DNA from: Candidatus Sumerlaeota bacterium
Lineage (GTDB): Bacteria; Sumerlaeota; Sumerlaeia; JADFCT01
Direction: 5' to 3'
Length of the DNA stretch: 37,296 nt
Assembly: GCA_026398575.1 (NCBI GenBank)
Contig: JAPLSP010000051.1
Location: 1-37,296 of the forward strand
In this document: piece by piece, positions 17,045 to 26,005 of the stretch
Position numbering within the stretch: the first letter of the stretch is position 1
Layout of the letters: every line of letters begins with the position of its first letter
Notes under the pieces: model-generated
What the model was told of the DNA's origin: nothing
Databases searched by the model: none
What the model saw: the letters and a program-made list of their open reading frames with translations, nothing else
Position numbers and translations under genes: made by a program

Positions 17045-18590
17045 AACCGTGAAATCGCTATGGCTGGCCGCGATTTGCGGCGCGGCAATTTGCTGGGCGC
17101 TTCAGGCCGCGCCCTGCCTCTTCGCGCAAGAGATCAAGTCCATCCCGCCCGAAGGCAGCGGCCCGACGGATGACATCAAAACCCGGGAACAACGAATCAA
17201 GTATCATCAAGAGCGCGTGGCGGAAATGCTGAAGGTCCGGCGCGAGGCCCAGGAAGCAGCCGAGGCAGCGGCTCAAAAACCGCCTCCGCAAGCCCCGCCA
17301 ACGCCCAAGCCACCGGTTCCGCCCCCTGCCGAGCTGAAGGTGGAAGAAAAACCTCCCGTGGCGCCGGAGTCGGCCTCGCTCCTGCAAATAGACCCTCTCT
17401 CCCAGAGCGTTCTGGCGGGAGAGGCCTTCGATACGCGCGTGGTGGTCATGAACGACCAGTATGCCAAATACGACGACGTCGAGATTTATCTGAAGTATCC
17501 TCCGCAAGCGCTGCAGTTGATGGAAGTCAGCGACGCGAACGTCCGCAAACACACCAAATCCGAGCCCGTCTATGAGAACGATCCCACCAGCGGCGTGGTG
17601 TATTATCGCAACAAGATCACCTCGCCGTATCATTTCAAGAATGAAGAGCTGCTGCAGCTGCGGTGGAAGGCGGTGATTCCCCTGACCTCGGCGCGCATCG
17701 AGTTCATCCATGGTCTTCCCGGCGAGGGGGAACGAACGACGTCGCTGCGGTGTTTCGGCGTGGATCAACTGGGATCGAAGGATAAAACCACCGACGGCAC
17801 GATGGACGGAGAGATTGTCATTGATCTTCCCGAGAAGCGCCTGGCCCGCCCCATCTTCGCGAATGCCGCCGTGCCGACCAAAGGGGGCATCAAGCTGCGC
17901 ATGCGCAGCGATACGCCCTGGAGCCGCGTTGGCAAGCAATTTACCCTGACGGTTTCGCTCGAAAATCCAAATTCGGTTTTCATGGATACCGTCCGGATAC
18001 GGATGTGGTTCGATCCGGGGGCGCTCGAAATGCTGGACTGGGACCGGGGCAACTGGATTCGCCGCGGGGTCAACGCGCTGGACACTTTCGCCCACAAGGA
18101 TTTCCCCTTCGCGTTTCATCGCGCCAATGAAGCCGATAACCAGATCGGCGAGTTCAATTACGAAATGGGGGTGGCCGACCGCTTCGTGCCGCCCAGCGCA
18201 GAGCTGTTCCGCATCAAGTTCCGCACGCTGTCCGTCCGCACGGAGAATCTGATCTGCTTTGACATCACACCCGGCAAGGAAGGTCCGGCCACCGCGCTGC
18301 TGGCGCAAGGCTCCAACGTCCTGGACTATGGCGAACTGCTGAAAGGAAACGATCTCATTCTCAACATTCCCGTCCTGCCGTCTTTGAAGGAAGAAGAAAC
18401 GAACGATGATAATTTGGGCGTTCCGGAAAAACAAGCCAACGCCGAGAAGCAAGCCAACTTGGGAAAGCAGCCCAATTCGGAAAAGCCAGCCGGCGCGGAA
18501 AGACCGGCCAAGCCGGAAAAACCGCAACTGCCCCGCTCATCCTATGATTTGATTCAGCCGAAATCGAAAGCGTCGAGTAATGGCATCTGA
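17034..18590 (+). CDS. Secreted protein with two cohesin-like beta-sandwich domains
   Basis: A protein of 518 residues with a signal peptide ending at about CLFAQ (residue 32). Residues about 45-80 form a charged helix likely to be a short coiled coil, followed by a Pro-rich linker (PPPQAPPTPKPPVPPP). Two domains follow at about 116-260 and 280-430 with the cohesin-like signature of a first strand (LQIDPLSQSVLAGEAFDTRVVV) and a conserved 'Y/F-D/P-AL-L-V' edge (YPPQALQLMEV; FDPGALEMLDW). The C-terminus is a low-complexity run of KQANAE/KPAGAE-type units and a Pro/Lys-rich tail. Cohesin-like folds often mediate protein contacts; no dockerin is visible here. The relation is inferred from pattern, not proven. 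Confidence 0.65.
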   Translation: MRNKTVKSLWLAAICGAAICWALQAAPCLFAQEIKSIPPEGSGPTDDIKTREQRIKYHQERVAEMLKVRREAQEAAEAAAQKPPPQAPPTPKPPVPPPAELKVEEKPPVAPESASLLQIDPLSQSVLAGEAFDTRVVVMNDQYAKYDDVEIYLKYPPQALQLMEVSDANVRKHTKSEPVYENDPTSGVVYYRNKITSPYHFKNEELLQLRWKAVIPLTSARIEFIHGLPGEGERTTSLRCFGVDQLGSKDKTTDGTMDGEIVIDLPEKRLARPIFANAAVPTKGGIKLRMRSDTPWSRVGKQFTLTVSLENPNSVFMDTVRIRMWFDPGALEMLDWDRGNWIRRGVNALDTFAHKDFPFAFHRANEADNQIGEFNYEMGVADRFVPPSAELFRIKFRTLSVRTENLICFDITPGKEGPATALLAQGSNVLDYGELLKGNDLILNIPVLPSLKEEETNDDNLGVPEKQANAEKQANLGKQPNSEKPAGAERPAKPEKPQLPRSSYDLIQPKSKASSNGI

Positions 18591-18604
18591 AGGGAGTATG
18601 AATC

Positions 18605-18865
18605 ATGAATTTAGCATTGGCGCCAGAGCTGGAAGACATCATTCAACATAGAATTGATTCCGGCCTTTATAGCACTCCCTCCGAGGTTTTACGGGAAGCG
18701 CTTTACCTGATGGAAGAACGCGATGTGCTGATTGAAAAGCAACGCCTTTGGCTGCGGCGCGAGCTTCAGGCAGGAATAGCTCAATTGGATGCAGGAGAGT
18801 ACTGCACCCCAACAGCGGAAGATATTAAGAACCATATTCGGCAGCGGCTCAAACAAAACCAATGA
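18605..18865 (+). CDS. parD: ParD-type antitoxin (CopG/RHH)
   Basis: A protein of 86 residues with a GGGAG site 11 bases before the ATG. The N-terminus (LALAPELEDIIQHRIDSG) and YSTPSEVLREALYLMEER form the ribbon-helix-helix DNA-binding domain typical of ParD. The C-terminal helix binds the toxin. It overlaps the parE start by 4 bases (ATGA). It should repress its own promoter and neutralise ParE. Confidence 0.85.
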   Translation: MNLALAPELEDIIQHRIDSGLYSTPSEVLREALYLMEERDVLIEKQRLWLRRELQAGIAQLDAGEYCTPTAEDIKNHIRQRLKQNQ

Positions 18866-19164
18866 AGCCCAAAATTCACCTATCACCGCTGGCTCGATTG
18901 GATATTCAAGAGATAGGCTATTATATTGCCCTGGATAATTTTCTTGTCGGACTCGGATTTATAGACCGTTTGTTTCAGACCTTTGAGCTTCTGGCCGAAC
19001 AACCGAAAATGGGCAGAGCAAGAGGCGAATTTCCTGGTCTCAGGAGTCTGGCGCTAAAACCTTATATCATCTTCTATCGCATTCGCGAAGGCGGGATAGA
19101 GATTATCCGCGTTGTTCATGGATCAAGAGACATTGCGCATTTGCTTGAAGCGGAAGAATCTTGA
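18862..19164 (+). CDS. parE: ParE/RelE-superfamily toxin
   Basis: A protein of 100 residues starting within the parD stop. ParE family features are visible: an N-terminal LSPLARLDIQEIGYYI helix, a helix with AEQPKMGRARGEF, then LRSLALKPYIIFYRI and a final IEIIRVVHGSRDIAHLL strand-helix. The family inhibits DNA gyrase. The gene looks intact and full length. It is the last ordinary gene before an AT-rich stretch. Confidence 0.85.
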   Translation: MKPKIHLSPLARLDIQEIGYYIALDNFLVGLGFIDRLFQTFELLAEQPKMGRARGEFPGLRSLALKPYIIFYRIREGGIEIIRVVHGSRDIAHLLEAEES

Positions 19165-19404
19165 AAAGTCAGATATCTGACGCCTGCAATTCCCCGCGAT
19201 TTAAGGCACGTTCCCAAGTAGTTTCCATAATTCAATTTGGTTTTTTAGGGGTTGCATTCGCATGCAAATCCCAAATCCCAAATACTCCCTTGACGACAGT
19301 CGAAACGAAGGCAGATAAAGACATTTTTCTACTACACATTATTGACAGCTGCTTGCGAAGCGAAACACTATCAGAACTTGATCAAATTCAGGATTGCTAT
19401 TATT
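19165..19404. other. AT-rich intergenic stretch without a supported gene
   Basis: The composition drops sharply here; for example the 60 bases from 19321 contain 23 G/C, against 44 in the 60 bases from 20281. A frame opening at TTG 19161 (86 codons) has no ribosome-binding site or recognisable domain and is not called. The AT-rich character continues into the first 128 codons of the next gene. Confidence 0.6.
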
Positions 19405-21375
19405 ATGAATACATTTGTTAAGCTGTTTGACGTAGTGCCTGCTGGGAAGAGTGTGATTTGCTTGCCGTGCATTCATTCAGAATATGGATCATTCCTTAAT
19501 CTAAATGCCCTGCCACCCGAGAGCGGCCATTGGCCTATTGATCCTCAAAGGTTGCAGGACATAGATCTCGTAATAATCTATTATCGCAATAATGCGGTAA
19601 ATGAAATATGGAGAGGTGCTTTTGTCGATTATTTGCCATCAACGGACAACGATTTTCAAGGCCGCTTCATAATTAGATTTAAGGACCCTGAGTTTTTGGG
19701 AAAAACTGAAAGTGGTTGGCTTGATTTTGCCGGTACGCAAGGAAAGCCAAGATATTATCGTAAGGCAACAGCTTCGACTAGATTTCTCGCCGACCACAAC
19801 GACATCATTCTGAACCGCTACGACAAGACCGCGCGGTTGCGGGCCGAAGGGGTGAATCCGTTTGTCAGCCGCTATGCGCCAACGCATTCGAGCCGGCAAA
19901 TTCTGGACGGCGCCGACGCGCTGATCGCCTCGGCGCAATCCGTGCGCGTGGCCGGGCGCGTGCTCAGCATCCGCCGCATGGGCAAGGCGGCGTTTTTCCA
20001 TATCCAGGACGCATCCGGCAAGATTCAGGTTTATGTCAAGATGGGCGACGTGGATGAGCGCGGGTATGCGCTCTATAAGGAATCGCTGATGGACACGGGC
20101 GATATTGCCGGCGTCGAAGGGGCCGTCTTTCGCACTAAAACCGGCGAGATCACGATCGTCGCCAAGCGCCTTATGCTCTTGACCAAGGCGATGCGCCCGA
20201 TCCCGAGCGAATGGTACGGGCTGAAGGACCAGGAAATCCGGTACCGGCGGCGCTACGTGGACCTGATCATGAACGAGCCGGTGCGCGAGACGTTCCGCCG
20301 GCGCGCCGCGGTTGTCTCCGCCATCCGCCGCTTCATGGACGGGCGCGGATACATGGAAGTCGAGACGCCGATGATGCAGCCGGTCTATGGCGGCGCGGCG
20401 GCGCGGCCTTTCGTCACGCATCATAACGCGCTCGATATGGATTTGTATCTGCGGATCGCGCCCGAGCTTTACCTCAAGCGCCTCGTTGTCGGCGGCTTCG
20501 ACCGCGTGTACGAGATCAACCGCAACTTCCGCAACGAAGGCATCTCGGTGCGGCACAACCCCGAGTTCACGATGATGGAAGCCTACACGGCTTACTATGA
20601 TTACAATGACAGCATGAAACTGATCGAGGACCTGATTTCGACGGTGTGCCAAGAGGCAACGGGCGGAATGAAGGTTTCTTATGGCGGCGTGGAGGTTGAT
20701 TTCACGCCTCCGTTCCGCAGGCGGCGCCTAGTGGATTGCGTGCGCGAAGACCTGGGGTTGGACGTTGACTGGAGCCGTCCGGAAGACGCGGCGCGCAAAA
20801 TGGGAATAGATTATGTCCAGAGCCGCGCGGAGATGGACGCGGAGGCGCGCGCCAAACTACTCAGGGAAATTCCCCAGAAAACCAACGACCAGATCATTGT
20901 GGCGCTGTTCGAGGAGTTCATCGAAGCCTCGCTCATGCAGCCGACTTATATCCTCGACTATCCCAAGAGCCTTTGCCCGCTGGCCAAGTCCAGCGAGGCG
21001 CGCCCCGACGTGGTCGAGCGCTTCGAGCTCTTCGTCGGCCGGCTCGAAATGGCCAACGCCTACAGCGAGCTCAACGATCCGCGCGACCAATACGAGCGCT
21101 TCGCCGAGCAGGTGGCCAAGCGCGCCGCGGGCGACGTCGAAACCGAAAGCATGGACGAAGACTACGTCGTGGCGCTCGAATACGGCATGCCGCCGGCCTC
21201 GGGCATCGGCATCGGCATTGACCGCCTCGTGATGCTGCTGACCGATTCGCCTTCGATCCGCGACGTGATCCTCTTCCCGCTGATGCGCGCGCGCAAGGAA
21301 GGAACGGAAGCCGAAGGCGAAGACGCGCAACCGGAAGCGGAAATCGGAAAGGCAGAGCCGATAGCGGGAAGATGA
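19405..21375 (+). CDS. lysS: Lysyl-tRNA synthetase (class II) with a foreign 128-residue N-terminal fusion
   Basis: A single frame encodes 656 residues. Residues 129-656 are a complete class II LysRS: the usual N-terminus [19 protein letters not shown], an OB-fold tRNA-binding domain at about 179-212 ([19 protein letters not shown]), motif 2 ([19 protein letters not shown], about 370) and motif 3 ([13 protein letters not shown], about 601). A short acidic C-terminal extension ends it. Residues 1-128 ([52 protein letters not shown]) are not LysRS and are encoded by visibly AT-rich DNA. The switch is near 19789. No ATG, GTG or TTG with a ribosome-binding site lies near the LysRS boundary, so the enzyme seems to be made as a fusion from ATG 19405. 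An upstream TTG at 19342 would add 21 residues. Confidence 0.85.
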   Translation: MNTFVKLFDVVPAGKSVICLPCIHSEYGSFLNLNALPPESGHWPIDPQRLQDIDLVIIYYRNNAVNEIWRGAFVDYLPSTDNDFQGRFIIRFKDPEFLGKTESGWLDFAGTQGKPRYYRKATASTRFLADHNDIILNRYDKTARLRAEGVNPFVSRYAPTHSSRQILDGADALIASAQSVRVAGRVLSIRRMGKAAFFHIQDASGKIQVYVKMGDVDERGYALYKESLMDTGDIAGVEGAVFRTKTGEITIVAKRLMLLTKAMRPIPSEWYGLKDQEIRYRRRYVDLIMNEPVRETFRRRAAVVSAIRRFMDGRGYMEVETPMMQPVYGGAAARPFVTHHNALDMDLYLRIAPELYLKRLVVGGFDRVYEINRNFRNEGISVRHNPEFTMMEAYTAYYDYNDSMKLIEDLISTVCQEATGGMKVSYGGVEVDFTPPFRRRRLVDCVREDLGLDVDWSRPEDAARKMGIDYVQSRAEMDAEARAKLLREIPQKTNDQIIVALFEEFIEASLMQPTYILDYPKSLCPLAKSSEARPDVVERFELFVGRLEMANAYSELNDPRDQYERFAEQVAKRAAGDVETESMDEDYVVALEYGMPPASGIGIGIDRLVMLLTDSPSIRDVILFPLMRARKEGTEAEGEDAQPEAEIGKAEPIAGR

Positions 21376-21397
21376 ACCAGCATGAGCTGCTCAGCCC

Positions 21398-21483
21398 TGG
21401 TCGGACACAATCAGACCCAGTCCGACGCGTCAGACCGGTCCGACCAGTCCGACTCGATCCGATCAGACTGACTTGGTCCGACC
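21398..21483. repeat. Second TCGGAC/GTCCGA palindromic repeat
   Basis: Repeated gtcggac, gtccgac and cagac elements at 9-10-base spacing form a loose dyad between lysS and the next gene. Read on the - strand it begins agtcggactggtcggac, then continues with tctgacgcgtcggac, matching the element at 4606-4660. It lies in the 145-base gap before 21521. Confidence 0.75.
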
Positions 21484-21520
21484 GCCGCTTAGCAAAAATC
21501 TCGTTGCGCTGAGGGAAACC

Positions 21521-22720
21521 ATGACCCCTCCAGCCCCTCAAATCCCCACGGACCCCTACACCGGCTGGCGGCTTTTAGCCGAGCTGATCTATCCCGGCTC
21601 GGCCGGCGGCGAGCGGCTTGCGGTATGGAATCCATCGGCGCGCAAGACTGTGCTGCGCGCAGTGACGTTGTTTGCAATCCTCGTATCTGCTTACTTGCCC
21701 TTTGCATTTTCCGGTCTCTTTACTGTCACTTCGATGCGTATTCTATCAATAGTCCTGAATGTTATGGAATACCTCGGTGTTCCCATGGCCATTGCCTGCT
21801 GCATGGCGTATTGGCTCTTTTGCGACTGGGAGGAACGACGAGCATTGGGACAATGGGACGAGCTGCGGCTGACATCGCTTGACAGCCGGACGCTGCTGAC
21901 CGCTCTTCTGGCGGGCGTTCTCCGTCCGTTTTTCTGGGTCTCCCTGATCGGCGTGCCTATTATCCAAATCCTGGTTTTTCATCCCAAGAGCATGTTCCAC
22001 TCGGGGGAACTGCTCTTGCTGACCTTGGCAGGGCTGGCATGCAGCATATTGATCTGGCTATTTAAACTGCGATATCGCCCGTTCTTAATCGCCATCGTTT
22101 TTAGTGCTTTGTGGGCGCTTTGGTTATTGCGCGAGTTGGGTCAGTCATACGGATGGCTCTTGCGTGTTTGGTTGCAGTCTTTCCTCGAGTTCACTGTTAT
22201 CGGCATACTGGCGGGAATACTGACCATGCTGATATGCGCTCGCGTTTTTTTGGATGGCAAGGGCCTTGGCCCAATGGCTTCCATTGCCGCATGCGCCGAT
22301 ATAAGTTTGAGGCAGAGCGCCAAGCTGCTATGGATAGCCGGAATCATGTTTATTTTAATGGGCGCCGCTGCAATCAGGCAATACATCCACGAGAATAGTC
22401 CCGCATTGCTGGTTATCACGGCTTTGCTCGTCATCGCTGTAATAATCGTTGTGCGCAAGGGATTGATTCCGCGATGGACATCCAGGCTGCTGATCGAAAC
22501 GCCTTATCCCTTGAGGGCAATGGCAATTGCCGCTGTGATTATCGGCCCGACAAGTTTCCTTACGGACTATGAATTAATCGTAATGACGGGTTACGATTTT
22601 TCCTCGGCATGGGCGACCCTTGTCATACTTCCCGTTGACGCGCTTATCGCAATATTCTATGTGAGGACCTGCGCGACGCTGTTTGCGGATCTCTCGCAAA
22701 GAATTCATGGACAAGCCTGA
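21521..22720 (+). CDS. Polytopic membrane protein, paralog A
   Basis: A protein of 399 residues. The ATG at 21521 has a GAGGG site 6 bases before it; the frame opens earlier, inside the repeat. After a short Pro-rich cytoplasmic start, PYTGWRLLAELIYPGSAGGERL leads into about 10 hydrophobic segments. Family landmarks shared with 22922-24083 and 24717-25937 are CCMAYWLFCDWEERRALGQ, DELRLTSLDSRTLL, GVLRPFFW and ICARVFLDGKGLG. The segment GQWDELRLTSLDSRTLL recalls ABC-2-type permeases, where a similar GTLELLLTTPLS loop follows a membrane span, but no ATPase gene is adjacent, so this is only a suggestion. It ends QRIHGQA, as in paralog C. Confidence 0.7.
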   Translation: MTPPAPQIPTDPYTGWRLLAELIYPGSAGGERLAVWNPSARKTVLRAVTLFAILVSAYLPFAFSGLFTVTSMRILSIVLNVMEYLGVPMAIACCMAYWLFCDWEERRALGQWDELRLTSLDSRTLLTALLAGVLRPFFWVSLIGVPIIQILVFHPKSMFHSGELLLLTLAGLACSILIWLFKLRYRPFLIAIVFSALWALWLLRELGQSYGWLLRVWLQSFLEFTVIGILAGILTMLICARVFLDGKGLGPMASIAACADISLRQSAKLLWIAGIMFILMGAAAIRQYIHENSPALLVITALLVIAVIIVVRKGLIPRWTSRLLIETPYPLRAMAIAAVIIGPTSFLTDYELIVMTGYDFSSAWATLVILPVDALIAIFYVRTCATLFADLSQRIHGQA

Positions 22721-22794
22721 TCAAATCCTGAAAATGAATGCCGAGCGGACGTGCAGCCAAGTTTGTAGCGACGGACGGCGAATCACTCTGTGTT

Positions 22795-22884
22795 ATAGAA
22801 CACGGATGCGACGGATCGGGCGGATCGTCACGGATCAAAAAAAATCTGTCCTGATCCGCCCGATCCGTCGCATCCGTGTTCTAT
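22795..22884. repeat. Long perfect inverted repeat, copy 1
   Basis: Two 32-base arms (22795-22826 and 22853-22884) are exactly complementary around a 26-base A-rich centre that can pair further (acggat with atctgt). The arms are built from cggat units (atagaacacggatgcg ... ggatcgggcggatc). The element follows paralog A and precedes paralog B. Related copies are at 24597-24684 and 26006-26088. Confidence 0.92.
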
Positions 22885-22921
22885 CAGCAGCTAAGCATCT
22901 CTTCCACCAATCGGGGAATCA

Positions 22922-24083
22922 ATGGCGCCTCCCACTCCCTATCCTCCCACGCCCAATCCTCCCGCGCCCAATCCTCCCGCGAATCCCTATGGCGGCTGGC
23001 GGCTGTTCGCCGAGCTGATTTATCCCGGCTCGGCGGGCGGCGATGTGGTGAGCGTCTGGCGGCAACCGATGCGTAAAACCGCCGCGCGCGTTGCGGTGCT
23101 TCTCGGCATTGCCTCCTTGAGCGTTGTTCCGTATTTGGCCTCTGTGCAATTTGCAAGCGCTTACTACACGCGCTTTCTCATCTTTTCCCATACCTTTCTT
23201 AAATTCGCTCTTTCGATGGCGAGCTTGTGCTGCATGGCCTATTGGCTCTTCACCGACTGGACAGAACGCAAAACCTCAGGACAGCTCGAAGAGGTTTGGC
23301 TGACGGCCATTGACGGGCGGACGATGCTGGCTTCGCTATTGATGGGCGTGCTTCGTCCCATGTTCTGGTTCATGATTTTGGGGCCCTTGTTATGGCAGGT
23401 CATATCCGCGCCGATTCGCTTGCGATTCGGCTGGACAAGGGCCCCATCGCCGCTGGCCGCATTGCCGCTGGCCGCATTGCCGCTGGCCACATTGCTTGGT
23501 CTTGCATTGGTTGCCTTCATTGCGCGAAAGTATATGAGCCGGCGCCTCTTATTATGTCGGCATCCCGTCCAATGTTTTGGTTCTGCTCATCTGCGCGCGG
23601 ATCATCATGGAAGGAAAAGGCCTCGGCGTCCTGCTTCCAGCGGCAGCCTGCGCCGATCTGGTTTTGACAGGCATTCTGGAATTCACAAACGCATTATCCA
23701 TGTTAACTGCTATCATGGCATCTATTCTTGTTATTGAAGCAAGAGGAGAAGCTGTGGGGGGCTTGGGAGGAATTGTCTTCATCTTGCTTCTTCTTGATGC
23801 CGGCGCCGTAACAGGATTCTACTTTGGGATGCGGTTTACGTTGCGCCGAATGCGTGAGACGTCGAATGCTCTGCGGACAGTGGCGATTGCCGCCGTGATA
23901 TTTGGGCCTCTTGGATATCTCATAGACTCAATTTCAACTGGCACAATGACAGGGGAACCCGAACTCTATTGGCTTCGAATAGTATTGATTCCTGCAAACG
24001 TCTTGCTCGGAATTTTGTTTTTGCGAACGTGCGCTCTGATCTTTGAGCGGCAATCGGAAAAGATGCACGCAGAGGCGCCATGA
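22922..24083 (+). pseudogene. Polytopic membrane protein, paralog B, broken by deletion and frameshift
   Basis: From ATG 22922 the product follows paralogs A and C: NPYGGWRLFAELIYPGSAGG, CCMAYWLFTDWTERKTSGQ, EEVWLTAIDGRTML and GVLRPMFW. At about 23545 it loses the family sequence and runs out of frame to 23737. The family sequence resumes in another frame as YVGIPSNVLVLLICARIIMEGKGLG, corresponding to VVGIPAGVMAMLMCSRVILDRGGLG of paralog C, and ends at 24083. About 40 codons are missing between the two parts. A 15-bp triplication at 23446-23490 lies just before the break. It may be expressed as fragments, but the full membrane protein is lost. Confidence 0.8.
23446..23490. repeat. 15-bp tandem repeat (attgccgctggccgc), three units
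   Basis: Three successive 15-base units with one or two changes encode LAALP-type pentapeptides in a hydrophobic part of paralog B. They are in frame and so not the cause of the break, but they show slippage in the same area. Confidence 0.85.
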
Positions 24084-24142
24084 ATACGGACCGCGGTTCT
24101 GGCGCCTGTGACTCAGATCACACGAAAGGCTGATGAGATTCA

Positions 24143-24646
24143 GTGAAGAAAACAAACGCCGTCCGCATTCTGGACCGCATTGGGATCGCATATGAGCTGC
24201 GCGAGTACGAGGTGGATGAGAGCGACCTTTCGGCGCCGACGGTGGCGCGCAAGGTGGGCTTGCCTCTCGAACGGGTTTTCAAGACGCTGGTGGCGAGGGG
24301 CGATGCGGCGGGCGTGCTGCTGGCGTGTCTGCCGGGAGGCGAAGAGCTGGACCTCAAAGCGCTGGCGGCGGCGAGCGGGAACAAGCGCGTTGAACTGGCG
24401 CCGTTGCGCGAGGTGCAGCCGCTGACGGGATATGTGCGAGGCGGCGTCTCGCCCATCGGGACGAAGAAGCCCTATCCCTTCATCCTCGATGAATCGGCGC
24501 TGGCGTTTCCGTTCATTTCGGTGAGCGCCGGGATGCGTGGATTGCAGATGCGCGTGGCGCCAGGCGATCTGCTGCGCGCCACGCAGGGCACTGCAAGCCG
24601 CATTGGACGGACCGGGCGGATCGTCACGGATCATAAAAATCCGTGA
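24143..24646 (+). CDS. ybaK: YbaK/EbsC-type aminoacyl-tRNA deacylase
   Basis: A protein of 167 residues from a GTG start. YbaK domain features are KTLVARGD (the Lys of the family), [38 protein letters not shown] and [21 protein letters not shown]. The family hydrolyses mischarged Cys-tRNA(Pro) or related aminoacyl-tRNAs in the cytoplasm. The last 18 or so residues (after LLRATQG) are not family sequence; they are translated from the inverted repeat at 24597-24684, which also supplies the stop codon. The gene is wedged between two membrane-protein paralogs, so the location probably has no functional meaning. Confidence 0.85.
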   Translation: MKKTNAVRILDRIGIAYELREYEVDESDLSAPTVARKVGLPLERVFKTLVARGDAAGVLLACLPGGEELDLKALAAASGNKRVELAPLREVQPLTGYVRGGVSPIGTKKPYPFILDESALAFPFISVSAGMRGLQMRVAPGDLLRATQGTASRIGRTGRIVTDHKNP

Positions 24647-24684
24647 AAATCCGCCCGATCCGTCGCATCCGTGTTCTATCAGCG
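24597..24684. repeat. Long inverted repeat, copy 2, overlapping the ybaK 3' end
   Basis: The right arm (24649-24679) is the same as in the copy at 22795. The left arm keeps the inner half (gggcggat) but has several changes in the outer half. The centre cacggat/atccgtg forms a perfect inner stem. The ybaK stop codon (24644-24646) lies inside the inner stem. Confidence 0.85.
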
Positions 24685-24716
24685 GTAAAGCACCCCTTCC
24701 GCCAATCAACAAATAA

Positions 24717-25937
24717 ATGATCCCTTCCATACCCAATACCTCGGTAAATCCCTATCGCGGCTGGCGGCTGTTCGCTGAGCTGATTTACCCCGGCTTGGCG
24801 GGCGGGGAGAAGCTTGCGATATGGAACCCATCGGCGCGCAGGACCGCTATGCGCGCTGCGATGCTGTTTGCCGTGGACGGCTGTCACTGGTGGTCCTACG
24901 TGTCCTACGGTTTCTCAGGCGTTGGTTCGATCCTACTGGCGAGAGTCCTCTGGACGGCGATGTACCTGGGTGTTCCCATGGCGATCGCATGCGCGATGGC
25001 ATATTGGCTTTATCACGACTGGGAAGAGCGCCGGATTTCGGGACAATGGAACGAGGTTTGGCTGACATCGCTGGACAGCCGGACGCTGCTGGCCTCAATG
25101 CTAGCGGGCGTTCTCAGGCCTTTTTTCTGGTATTCCGTGCTCACACCGACTTTGAACCTGATACTGTTTCGGGTCATTCGCTCCCCACACGATCTCTTTC
25201 CCTCAGGCTGGGAGATCCTGAGGTATTCCTTGATAGGACTTTTGATCGGCGCGTCGGTCTGGATACAGAAACCACGCTGGCGTCCTTTCCTGGTCGTATT
25301 CGCTGTCCTTGCCTTGGGACCGCTTTGGCAATGGGCCAATGGCGCATTTTCTCCGAGATGGTTACTGATTGACTGGGCTTATACTCTTGTCACTCACGTT
25401 GTTGTCGGCATCCCTGCCGGCGTGATGGCGATGCTGATGTGCTCGCGAGTCATTCTGGATCGTGGAGGGCTTGGCGCAACAGCTGCCATGGCCGCCTGCG
25501 CCGATCTGAGCCTGAAACAAGGCGCCAGGCTGGCGACCGACGTGGCGTTTATCTTCAGTTTGTTGAGCGTAAATTTCCTCACGCGATCCCACAACGGTCA
25601 CCGCCCCGTCTTTGTGATCGTCAATGCCTTGATCCTCATCGCTGCAATCGTTGCTGCGCGCAAGGGCTGGATTCCGCGAGTGACGTCATGGCTGACGGTC
25701 GAATCGCCGCATCCGTTGCGTGCGATGATTATTGCCGCATTGGTCCTTTTCGGGCTGGTGAGTTTCTTTCTGGAGTACATACTGGAAAGCTGGGTGTCTG
25801 GCCGTTATTCTATTACCTATCCGGCATGGGCAAACGCTGTCACGCGGCTTGCTGAAGTGGCGGTAGCAATATTTTATGCGAGAACTTGCGTGAAGGTATT
25901 CGAATATCTCGCGCAAAGAATTCATGGACAAGCCTGA
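24717..25937 (+). CDS. Polytopic membrane protein, paralog C
   Basis: A protein of 406 residues from ATG 24717, with no evident ribosome-binding site. It has the same plan as paralog A: NPYRGWRLFAELIYPGLAGGEKL, CAMAYWLYHDWEERRISGQ, NEVWLTSLDSRTLLASMLAG, GVLRPFFW, MCSRVILDRGGLG, ACADLSLKQGARL, KGWIPRVTSWLTVESPHPLRAM and the ending QRIHGQA. About 10 membrane segments are expected. The similarity to paralog A continues about 40 bases past the stop codon, showing that the duplicated unit included the 3' flank. Function unknown. Confidence 0.7.
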   Translation: MIPSIPNTSVNPYRGWRLFAELIYPGLAGGEKLAIWNPSARRTAMRAAMLFAVDGCHWWSYVSYGFSGVGSILLARVLWTAMYLGVPMAIACAMAYWLYHDWEERRISGQWNEVWLTSLDSRTLLASMLAGVLRPFFWYSVLTPTLNLILFRVIRSPHDLFPSGWEILRYSLIGLLIGASVWIQKPRWRPFLVVFAVLALGPLWQWANGAFSPRWLLIDWAYTLVTHVVVGIPAGVMAMLMCSRVILDRGGLGATAAMAACADLSLKQGARLATDVAFIFSLLSVNFLTRSHNGHRPVFVIVNALILIAAIVAARKGWIPRVTSWLTVESPHPLRAMIIAALVLFGLVSFFLEYILESWVSGRYSITYPAWANAVTRLAEVAVAIFYARTCVKVFEYLAQRIHGQA

Positions 25938-26005
25938 TAAAATCCTGAGAATGAATGCCAAGCGATCAAGCGGATGGCGAGTGATCATGATATTATGATA
26001 TTATG

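Noticed and set aside
17058..18527. 489-codon - strand frame opposite the cohesin-like gene
   Set aside because: No signal peptide or domain; the + strand frame is translationally coupled and has a signal peptide.
19161..19421. 86-codon frame after parE
   Set aside because: TTG start, no ribosome-binding site, no recognisable domain, and it overlaps the lysS fusion start.
22683..23018. 111-codon frame starting near MDKPDQILKM
   Set aside because: It reads through the inverted repeat. The start is shared with the flank of paralog C only because the flank was duplicated, and that second copy stops soon after.
21521..25937. Insertion sequence or transposon explaining the duplications
   Set aside because: No transposase, terminal repeats of an IS family or target duplications could be found; the duplicated units contain ordinary membrane-protein genes.
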